From positions 1 to 5,376 of the forward strand of contig LCCW01000066.1 in NCBI GenBank assembly GCA_000998185.1: a stretch of DNA of 5,376 nucleotides, read 5' to 3'. This document shows positions 1-5,376 of the stretch, one piece after another. How positions within the stretch are numbered: position 1 is the first letter of the stretch; every line of letters starts with the position of its first letter. Below the pieces are notes generated by a model. That model saw only the letters and a program-made list of their open reading frames with translations, had not been told where the DNA came from and ran no database searches. Both the position numbers and the translations under genes were made by a program. The stretch comes from Candidatus Kuenenbacteria bacterium GW2011_GWA2_42_15. GTDB taxonomy: Bacteria; Patescibacteriota; Patescibacteriia; UBA2196; GWA2-42-15.

Positions 1-860
<860 letters not shown>

Positions 861-1096
861 TAGATGAACGCAGCCTTAGTAAAACCAAACCATATGCGGG
901 AAACTCCTCTAAAGCTGATCAGTACTCATCAGCCTCTATTAGTTGGCAACAGTGATGTTGTTTCATATGACCGCAAGGTCTTTAATATCACAACTGATAT
1001 GCTGGCAGTAAAAATCTGACAGATATGTGGACAATCCGCAGGAAAGGCTTTTTTAAGCGTCATGCTTTTAAAAGAATCCTCAGAGACTTTACGTTT

Positions 1097-1102
1097 GGGA
1101 GG
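1097..1102 (+). promoter_or_regulatory. Ribosome binding site overlapping intron helix P3'
   Basis: GGGAGG lies 5 nt before the ATG at 1108 and supports that start. Its first two bases are also the last two of the P3' strand GTTTGG (1093-1098). A folded intron core would therefore partly hide the ribosome site, so splicing and endonuclease translation may compete. The competition is inference. Confidence 0.7.
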
Positions 1103-1107
1103 TATAT

Positions 1108-1527
1108 ATGATTCTAGAATCGCAATGGATTGTGGGTTTTGTCGATGGTGAAGGTTGTTTTCATGTGAGTATAAATATTCACAAAGAAATGACAATCGGG
1201 TATCAAGTTTTACCTGAATTCACTGTTGTACAACACAAAAGAGATGTGCAGGTGTTATATGCTCTAAAAGAATATTTTGGTTGTGGAGTTGTAAGAACAA
1301 ACCATGGCGACAGAATGTGTTATAGAGTTCGTAGCATTGATAATCTTTTAAAAAACATAATTCCATTTTTTGTCAAACATACATTAAAAACAAAAAAAAA
1401 TGTTGATTTTGCAAAATTTCGACAAATTTTGTTGATGATGCAAGACAATAAACACTTGACGAGCGAGGGCATTGAAGAAATTCGTGCAATTGCGAATCAG
1501 ATGAATCGAAAAAATACTTCAAGATAA
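1108..1527 (+). CDS. LAGLIDADG homing endonuclease, intron 1
   Basis: This 139-aa protein is a single-motif LAGLIDADG endonuclease of the kind that acts as a homodimer (I-CreI and bacterial 23S-intron relatives, usually about 140-170 aa). It should cut intronless 23S alleles at the 1931 site and so spread the intron by double-strand-break repair. The motif is WIVGFVDGEGCF at residues 7-18, with E15 as the predicted metal-binding catalytic acid. VQHKRD (41-46) falls where DNA-contacting and active-site residues of this fold are expected. IIPFFVKHTLKTKK (84-97) matches the conserved distal block of these proteins, with lysines near the position of the active-site lysine. The start is supported by GGGAGG at 1097-1102. 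The stop TAA (1525-1527) lies inside P7', so protein end and ribozyme core share bases. The frame is intact despite signs of decay in the host rRNA. Substrate specificity is inferred from position. Confidence 0.93.
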   Translation: MILESQWIVGFVDGEGCFHVSINIHKEMTIGYQVLPEFTVVQHKRDVQVLYALKEYFGCGVVRTNHGDRMCYRVRSIDNLLKNIIPFFVKHTLKTKKNVDFAKFRQILLMMQDNKHLTSEGIEEIRAIANQMNRKNTSR

Positions 1528-1563
1528 AGTCCGACTGGTCTAGAAATAGACATAGAATATTCG

Positions 1564-1583
1564 AGCGAAATTCCTTGTCGGGT
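1564..1583 (+). rRNA. 23S rRNA, 20-nt exon 2
   Basis: These 20 bases correspond exactly to E. coli 1932-1951 and match the expected sequence throughout. They are isolated between two group I introns. The last bases, CGGGT, provide the P1 pairing for intron 2. The exon is too short to fold alone and must be joined by two splicing events. Confidence 0.95.
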
Positions 1584-1838
1584 AAATTATTGCCCCAATA
1601 TTTCTGCAAAGAAATAACGAAAAACCAACTCATATCGGGGAAACCTTACTGTAATTTGGTCATTACAGATGGCAATCCCGAGGGAAGTTTTTAAAATTTA
1701 TATTTATATCTTTTAAATAACCCCGTAACGACTGATCCGAAAGGTGAGGCGCGATTTTTCAAATTGCGCAAAACGTTGGTGGCTTACTCTTTTAACCTTG
1801 GCTTTTCAAAGTTTAGGATTAAAAGAAGCAATTATCTA

Positions 1839-1844
1839 TGGAGG
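1839..1844 (+). promoter_or_regulatory. Ribosome binding site for intron 2 endonuclease
   Basis: TGGAGG lies 4 nt before the ATG at 1849 and decides that start. Another ATG at 1838-1840 is out of frame and overlaps this site. Unlike in intron 1, the site is outside the P3/P7 core. Confidence 0.7.
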
Positions 1845-1848
1845 CTAA

Positions 1849-2316
1849 ATGCAATTAAATCAATGGTTTGTAACCGGATTAGTTGAAGGTGAAGGTTGTT
1901 TTTCAATATCTTTTACACTTCGCGAGAAGTTAAAATTTGGCATTGAAACAAGACCATCATTTTCAATATCTCTTAATCAGCGAGATTTATCTTTAATCAA
2001 AAATCTGCATTCTTTTTTCAAATGTGGCGCTGTTAGATTTTCTAAATCTGACAGAACTTATAAATTTGAAGTTAGAGCGCTTGATGATTTGATGAATAAA
2101 ATAATTCCGCATTTTGAGAAATATCAACTACAAGGTGATAAACAAAAGAATTTCTTAAAATTTAAAGAAATTTGTCATAAAATGCGTGCAAATTTGCACT
2201 TTAACAAGGAGCATTTTATTCAATTGATCGAAATTGCATATTCTATGAATGAATCTGGAAAGAGGAAGCATAGTAAAAACGATCTCCTGAAAATAATTAG
2301 TAAGTCAATGGTATAG
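1849..2316 (+). CDS. LAGLIDADG homing endonuclease, intron 2
   Basis: This 155-aa protein is a single-motif, presumably homodimeric LAGLIDADG endonuclease, expected to cut intronless 23S at the 1951 site (the role played by I-CbuI in Coxiella). The motif is WFVTGLVEGEGCF at residues 6-18, with E15 as predicted catalytic acid. LNQRD (42-46) matches the Q-x-x-D region of the intron 1 protein. IIPHFEKYQLQGDKQKNF (85-102) is the conserved distal block with its lysines. A basic C-terminal tail (GKRKHSKND, 137-145) follows. The two endonucleases share motif spacing and are clearly related, though far from identical. The stop TAG (2314-2316) lies in the P7' strand of the intron, as in intron 1. Codon use is very AT-rich. 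The frame is intact; activity is inferred from family and location. Confidence 0.93.
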   Translation: MQLNQWFVTGLVEGEGCFSISFTLREKLKFGIETRPSFSISLNQRDLSLIKNLHSFFKCGAVRFSKSDRTYKFEVRALDDLMNKIIPHFEKYQLQGDKQKNFLKFKEICHKMRANLHFNKEHFIQLIEIAYSMNESGKRKHSKNDLLKIISKSMV

Positions 2317-2348
2317 TCTACTTCAATTGGAAACAATTGGCAAAAGTG

Positions 2349-3176
<828 letters not shown>

Positions 3177-3257
3177 AATATTATGTGTAGTATAAAAACT
3201 ATATAATACGAAAAACAACAAATAAAGCAGGGACTATTTAAGTTCTCTAACTATCAT
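3177..3257. other. 23S-5S spacer, left part; no gene
   Basis: This is AT-rich sequence with no tRNA, no 5S 5' half and no convincing hairpin-plus-U-run terminator. A weak interrupted inverted match (GTAGTAT...ACTATATAATAC near 3186-3208) is not enough to call. Confidence 0.5.
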
Positions 3258-3399
3258 GGCACTGTCGCAAATCCTACCTTTTGCTGCAAATTTCGTCGTT
3301 ATTTTATTTTTTAGCTCCTCATGGATGTCTATATCCACTGCGTCGCCAAAAAATAAAATGCCTAGAAATTTTTTGCAAAAGCGGATTTGTGACAGTGCC
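3258..3399. mobile_element. 142-bp MITE-like element with IS6-type terminal inverted repeats
   Basis: The left end reads GGCACTGTCGCAAATCC (from 3258). The right end, read on the minus strand from 3399, is GGCACTGTCACAAATCC. Similarity continues imperfectly for about 35 bp, through CTTTTGC and AAATTTC tracts. The ends match the IS6/IS26-family terminal repeat GGCACTGTTGCAAA at 13 of 14 and 12 of 14 positions (from memory of the family). The interior is too short for a transposase. One minus-strand frame is open over roughly 30 codons (GDAVDIDIHEELKNKI and flanks) but I do not recognise it. No 8-bp target duplication is visible: the flanks are ACTATCAT and ATTATATA. It is probably a non-autonomous derivative, or two ends left by internal deletion. 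Confidence 0.75.
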
Positions 3400-3443
3400 A
3401 TTATATATCATATTACTCAGCATATTTTTGGCTTTGAATCCTT
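3400..3443. other. Short AT-rich stretch between MITE and 5S remnant
   Basis: This is where the 5' half of 5S rRNA should be if the gene were intact. None of the 5S hallmarks (the loop CCGAAC region, or a strand pairing with GCCAAGCC) is present. Confidence 0.5.
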
Positions 3444-3509
3444 TTAAATCCGCGCCGATGGTATTGAAGGTATAGCCTTCGTGAGACTAGGTCATCGCCA
3501 AGCCTTTAA
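3444..3509 (+). pseudogene. 5S rRNA remnant (3' half only)
   Basis: CGCGCCGATGGTATTG (3451-3466) is the conserved 5S loop/helix segment equal to GCGCCGAUGGUAGUG in E. coli. It is followed by a hairpin GAAGG-TATA-CCTTC type arm (3466-3480), GAGACTAGGTCATCGCCAAGCC (3483-3504) and a short tail, closely matching the 3' half of alphaproteobacterial 5S. The first 55-60 nt are absent, including the strand that should pair with GCCAAGCC to close helix I. Upstream is unrelated AT-rich sequence and the MITE-like element. As it stands it cannot fold as 5S rRNA. The left boundary is approximate. Confidence 0.88.
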
Positions 3510-3602
3510 GAGATATTTATTAAGATTTTTATATTAACACCAAATATAAATACCCAAATGTCACATTCTTTTCTTTCTAAAAAAATCAATCAATGTAATA
3601 TT

Positions 3603-3923
3603 ATGAAAAAAGCAATTTTTATTGCCACTTTATCTCTATTTCTAGTTTCTTGTGGCGCTAGAACGCAAAGTGGAGTTAGTTCTGGAATAATCTTTACTTC
3701 ATGGAATGATACAATTTCTGGCGCAGTTGATAACACTGTCGAAGAAGAAAGGTCAGGAAAATCTTGTGCAAGCAATGTTCTTGGTATAGTTGCAACTGGA
3801 GATTCATCAATTGATAATGCAAAAAGACAAGCTGGAATTACTCAAGTTTCTTATGCAGATACAACATATTTCAATATTCTTGGTATATATCAAGAAGGTT
3901 GTACAGTTGTGAGGGGTAGGTAA
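3603..3923 (+). CDS. TRL-like family small lipoprotein, copy 1
   Basis: This is a 106-aa predicted lipoprotein. The start at 3603 gives a compact signal peptide, MKKAIFIATLSLFLVSC, with lipobox LVSC and lipidated Cys17. An in-frame ATG at 3558 would add 15 residues ahead of it and spoil the signal. Neither start has a clear Shine-Dalgarno sequence. The mature part carries GKSC (52-55), LGIVATGDSSI (60-70), AGIT (77-80), ILGIYQEGC (92-100) and TVVRG (101-105). This order matches the TRL-like family (Pfam TRL, from the H. pylori tRNA-associated locus), small envelope lipoproteins of unknown function. Two conserved cysteines (55 and 100) could form a disulfide. A paralogue follows after 21 nt on the same strand, so they are probably co-transcribed. 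The gene lies just downstream of the 5S remnant. Confidence 0.85.
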   Translation: MKKAIFIATLSLFLVSCGARTQSGVSSGIIFTSWNDTISGAVDNTVEEERSGKSCASNVLGIVATGDSSIDNAKRQAGITQVSYADTTYFNILGIYQEGCTVVRGR

Positions 3924-3944
3924 TAAAAAACCTGAAATCTAAGA

Positions 3945-4262
3945 ATGATAAAAAAAGCAATTATTATTTCATTTCTAATTATTAATCTGACCTCTTGTAT
4001 CGGTTATTATGATCTGAAAGGAATGGATCCTTCTCTAAATCAAACAGTTGGTCATAAGGTTGATAGTGATATTGCTATAAAAAAAGGAGAAGCCTGCATA
4101 ACTAGCGTTCTTTTGTTATTTGCATTTGGTGACTCTTCTATAGAAAAAGCCAAAAGAGAAGGATATATCAAAAAAATCACTTCAGTTGAAACTAGTTACA
4201 AACATTTTCTCCTTTATATTCCAGTCTTTCAAAGGGGTTGTACTGTAGTGCGTGGTATATAA
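3945..4262 (+). CDS. TRL-like family small lipoprotein, copy 2
   Basis: This is a 105-aa predicted lipoprotein, paralogous to its upstream neighbour. The signal peptide is MIKKAIIISFLIINLTSC with lipobox LTSC and Cys18. The family pattern is retained: GEAC (48-51), FGDSSIEKAKREG (61-73), IKKITSVETSY (75-85), RGCTVVRG (97-104). Differences are LLLFAF in place of LGIVAT and a two-residue longer YIPVFQRGC segment. Cysteines 51 and 99 match the pair in copy 1. Only the core and C-terminus are well conserved between the copies, so the duplication looks old. The upstream spacing is 21 nt with no strong ribosome site, which fits translation from a shared transcript. Function is unknown; an envelope location is inferred from the lipobox. 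Confidence 0.83.
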   Translation: MIKKAIIISFLIINLTSCIGYYDLKGMDPSLNQTVGHKVDSDIAIKKGEACITSVLLLFAFGDSSIEKAKREGYIKKITSVETSYKHFLLYIPVFQRGCTVVRGI

Positions 4263-4371
4263 TTAAGTTTACAGAAAGTATTGGCTTGGGTATGCCCGTT
4301 CCTCTTGCTACCTACTATATTCCCCCACATTGCTAAATAAACATCAGATTTTATTGTTCCCGTTCTCCCTT
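4263..4371. other. Intergenic stretch with no recognisable gene
   Basis: This is mixed-composition sequence after the second lipoprotein gene. C-rich words such as CCCGTTCCTCTTGC and CCCGTTCTCCC resemble degenerate versions of the neighbouring repeat. I see no tRNA, ORF or clear terminator. Confidence 0.45.
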
Positions 4372-4543
4372 TATCGTCCCCGCTCCTCTTCTGTCGTCCC
4401 CGCAAAAGCGGGGATCCAATCTTTATGGTTCCCCGCTTTTTCATGGGGACAGCGTCTAGATCCCCGCTTTCGCGGGGACGACAGAAGAGGAGCGGGGACG
4501 ACAGAAGAGGAGCGGGGACGACAGAAGAGGAGCGGGGACGATA
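4372..4543. repeat. Large imperfect palindromic repeat with nested hairpins
   Basis: The left arm (about 4372-4415) and right arm (about 4460-4543) are inverted copies. The run from CTTCTGTCGTCCCCGC through AAGCGGGGAT differs at one base between arms. Each arm also folds on itself: TCCCCGC-AAAA-GCGGGGA (4397-4414) and TCCCCGC-TTTC-GCGGGGA (4461-4478). A third, weaker GTTCCCC/GGGGAC hairpin (4428-4450) occupies the centre. Translated, the repeat gives the familiar VPAKAGIQ / LDPRFRGDD peptides seen wherever this class of bacterial intergenic palindrome is mistaken for a gene. It could also end transcription of the lipoprotein genes, but it lacks a U-run. Confidence 0.88.
4481..4540 (+). repeat. 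Three perfect tandem copies of a 20-bp unit
   Basis: The unit ACAGAAGAGGAGCGGGGACG occurs three times in direct succession with no mismatch. One inverted copy is present in the left arm of the palindrome (4375-4394). The right arm has therefore been expanded from one unit to three, probably by replication slippage, making a candidate variable-number locus. Confidence 0.95.
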
Positions 4544-4559
4544 ATGGTAGAAGAAGTGA

Positions 4560-4679
4560 ACAATTCGCAATTATTTAATAAAACTAGATTTAGGAAATAT
4601 TTTAAAATCTTGCCAAACCCATCCCCAGTTCGCTATGCTCACTGACCTTCCCTCAAGTGGAGGAATTTGCAACAGTCCC
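4560..4679 (-). mobile_element. Solitary IS6-like end with short unrecognised flanking sequence
   Basis: Read on the minus strand from 4679, the sequence begins GGGACTGTTGCAAATTCC, matching the IS6-family terminal repeat GGCACTGTTGCAAA at 13 of 14 positions. Behind it a short minus-strand frame (IPPLEGRSVSIANWGWVWQ and a lysine-rich tail) stays open about 35 codons to a stop near 4580. I do not recognise it as transposase. No partner end in the opposite orientation is visible nearby, so this is a remnant. The left limit is approximate. Confidence 0.5.
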
Positions 4680-4748
4680 ATCTAGTGTTTGAACACAGTA
4701 GAAATATCAATGGTATGTTGACAATTCATTTCTTATAACATAGCCTTA
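4680..4748. other. Short gap between two IS6-like ends
   Basis: A GTGTT-TG-AACAC inverted repeat lies at 4686-4697. A perfect TTGACA at 4718-4723 could be a -35 element, but the best -10 at 17 bp is TAGCCT (4741-4746), a poor match, so no promoter is called. Confidence 0.35.
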
Positions 4749-4785
4749 TGGCATTGCAGCAAAAGATAGGATTTGCAACAATGTC
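4749..4785 (-). mobile_element. Second solitary IS6-like end, abutting the transporter gene
   Basis: Read on the minus strand from 4785, it begins GACATTGTTGCAAATCC and continues CTTTTGCTGCAA. Over its first 32 bases it matches the left end of the 142-bp element at 3258 at 28 positions, so both are copies of one repeat family in opposite orientation about 1.5 kb apart. It ends 9 bp before the ATG at 4795. Confidence 0.7.
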
Positions 4786-4794
4786 ATTATAAAA

Positions 4795-5376
4795 ATGATG
4801 AAAAACCAACAAAATAAAGATAATCTATTCTCACTTTTTCTCACCTTCTTACGCTTTGGATTTATGGCATGGGGAGGGCCGGTGGCACAGATTGCGATGA
4901 TTAAAGAAGAATTGGTGGATCAAAAAAATTGGATTTCGCAAGATAGATTTAAGCGAACTTTGGCGGTATATCAAGCATTACCAGGACCAGAAGCACAAGA
5001 GCTTTGTGTCTATTTTGGAATGATTCAAAAGGGAAGAATCGGTGGATTCCTTGCTGGGCTTGGTTTCATGCTTCCAGGCTTTCTCTTGATGCTCACCCTT
5101 TCTTATTTCTATAAAATTTATGGTGCCACCGCTCTATTTCCTTTGTTTGTAGGAGTTGCGCCAGCAGTCTCAGCTTTGATAATACGCGCCGCTCATCGTA
5201 TTAGCACACATATTTTATGCAGTAAATCCCTAATTTTTCTAGGAATTTTTTCGGCGATTTTAACATTTTTACAAATACATTTTTTATGGGTATTTGTAAT
5301 TTGTATTGCCTTCCGTTCATTTTGGTCAAAAGATAGAAAAATTGCAGCAATTATTTTTTGCATCGCTATTATAATT
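4795..5376 (+). CDS. chrA: Chromate transporter, ChrA/CHR family, N-terminal part (cut by window end)
   Basis: The frame is open for 194 codons to the last base of the window. Hallmarks of the CHR family (TC 2.A.51) are in order: FLRFGFMAWGGPVAQIAMIKEE (18-39) containing the GGP signature, the W46/F52 pair, QALPGPEAQELCVYFG (60-75) with the family PGP motif, and FMLPGFLLMLTLSYFY (91-106). Hydrophobic segments lie at roughly 84-106, 111-133 and 146-175, so it is an inner-membrane protein. Family members export chromate, commonly at about 390-400 aa with two homologous halves; only the first half is here, so whether the gene is long or a short-chain form is unknown. The GGP-x-AH signature reads GGPVAQ, so actual chromate transport is uncertain. 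Two adjacent ATGs (4795, 4798) start the frame with no Shine-Dalgarno sequence; the frame is open back to a stop at 4741 but has no other ATG. Confidence 0.9.
   Translation, partial: MMKNQQNKDNLFSLFLTFLRFGFMAWGGPVAQIAMIKEELVDQKNWISQDRFKRTLAVYQALPGPEAQELCVYFGMIQKGRIGGFLAGLGFMLPGFLLMLTLSYFYKIYGATALFPLFVGVAPAVSALIIRAAHRISTHILCSKSLIFLGIFSAILTFLQIHFLWVFVICIAFRSFWSKDRKIAAIIFCIAIII

Larger units (their letters stand above)
861..1563 (+). mobile_element. Group I intron at 23S position 1931 (IB-like), with LAGLIDADG ORF
   Basis: This 703-nt insertion interrupts 23S between the equivalents of U1931 and A1932. The exon end 854-860 pairs with guide sequence 873-879 to form P1, with the expected G-U wobble at the splice site (T860-G873). 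P3 is CCAAAC 885-890 with GTTTGG 1093-1098. P4 joins the GCGGG at 896-900 to CCGC at 1036-1039. P7 is GACTTTA 1085-1091 with TAAAGTC 1525-1531. The terminal guanosine is G1563. A GACC-GCAA-GGTC tetraloop hairpin (969-980) lies in the P5 extension, and an imperfect 11-bp P6 stem follows Q near 1048-1074. Only one base separates P7 from P3', so P7.1/P7.2 are absent, which argues for a IB-like rather than IA intron. Position 1931 is a known insertion site in Thermotoga and Simkania 23S genes. The ORF fills the P8 region. The pairings are my manual reading; splicing is not shown. Confidence 0.92.
1584..2348 (+). mobile_element. Group I intron at 23S position 1951 (IA-like), with LAGLIDADG ORF
   Basis: This 765-nt insertion lies between the equivalents of U1951 and A1952, the site of the Coxiella burnetii Cbu.L1951 intron. 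P1 is short: GGGT 1580-1583 with GCCC 1592-1595, including the T1583-G1592 wobble. P3 is ACCAAC 1624-1629 with GTTGGT 1775-1780. P4 is TCGGG 1635-1639 with CCCGA 1677-1681. P5 is CTGTAAT 1649-1655 with ATTACAG 1662-1668. P7 is GACT 1730-1733 with AGTC 2315-2318, extended by a G-U pair. The terminal guanosine is G2348. Between P7 and P3' lie two hairpins, a CC-GAAA-GG (1737-1744) and a 9-bp stem at 1749-1769, which match the P7.1/P7.2 insertions typical of IA introns. The ORF lies downstream of P3' in the P8 region. Structure was read by eye and splicing is not demonstrated. Confidence 0.9.

Noticed and set aside
929..1195. Minus-strand ORF across the start of intron 1
   Set aside because: It spans ribozyme core pairings and the start of the endonuclease gene on the other strand; no ribosome site or motif.
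1373..1633. Minus-strand ORF over the end of intron 1 and exon 2
   Set aside because: It is antisense to the endonuclease gene and to rRNA; composition-driven.
3177..3210. Rho-independent terminator after 23S
   Set aside because: The inverted match is short and interrupted and has no GC stem or U-run in the right place.
3256..3475. Two overlapping plus-strand ORFs of about 63 codons
   Set aside because: They arise from the MITE-like terminal repeats and run into the 5S remnant; no ribosome site and no recognisable domain.
3590..3775. Minus-strand ORF inside the first lipoprotein gene
   Set aside because: It is a shadow of a gene with a clear signal peptide and family motifs on the other strand.
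4282..4330. The missing 5S 5' half, suggested by GGCTTGG and CCCGTTCC
   Set aside because: Only a few short words match; the conserved CCGAAC region and the spacing of 5S are absent.
4481..4540. CRISPR array
   Set aside because: Three 20-bp units are directly adjacent with no spacers, and no cas genes are present.
4229..4578. ORFs on both strands giving repetitive VPAKAGIQ-type peptides
   Set aside because: They are translations of the palindromic and tandem repeats, a common source of false gene calls.
4718..4746. Sigma-70 promoter for the transporter gene
   Set aside because: TTGACA is perfect but the candidate -10 at 17 bp (TAGCCT) matches poorly, and TATAAC lies only 10 bp away.

Overview
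The window suggests an AT-rich alphaproteobacterium, probably an intracellular Rickettsiales- or Holosporales-like lineage. The 23S rRNA reads as alphaproteobacterial (for example the tract after the second intron, the AAGUAUGGACGGGAUAACCG block and the 3' tail). The protein-coding DNA is AT-rich, and short GC-rich palindromic repeats and small IS remnants fill the intergenic space. The lineage call is inference; no 16S is present.

Bases 1-3176 are the 3' part of a 23S rRNA gene (from roughly E. coli position 970 to the end), interrupted by two group I introns. Intron 1 (861-1563) sits at E. coli position 1931 and intron 2 (1584-2348) at position 1951, so the exon between them is only 20 nt. 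Each intron carries one single-motif LAGLIDADG homing endonuclease gene with a good Shine-Dalgarno sequence, and in each the stop codon lies in the 3' strand of the P7 catalytic helix. The introns differ in type: intron 2 has extra hairpins between P7 and P3 (IA-like) and intron 1 does not (IB-like).

The rRNA copy looks broken. Exon 3 jumps from the equivalent of E. coli G2543 to A2654, losing 110 nt that include the A-loop and the left strand of the sarcin-ricin stem. Downstream, only the 3' half of a 5S rRNA remains (about 3444-3509). Between 23S and that 5S remnant lies a 142-bp MITE-like element (3258-3399) with IS6-family-like terminal inverted repeats. Either this is a decaying rRNA copy that still houses open homing endonuclease genes, or part of it is an assembly error.

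Bases 3603-4262 hold two tandem paralogous small lipoproteins of the TRL-like family. Bases 4263-4794 are a repeat-rich intergenic region: a large imperfect palindrome, three perfect tandem 20-bp units, and two more IS6-like ends. The last of these stops 9 bp before the start of a chromate-transporter (ChrA-type) gene that runs off the right edge. No functional link is seen between the rRNA, lipoprotein and transporter genes.
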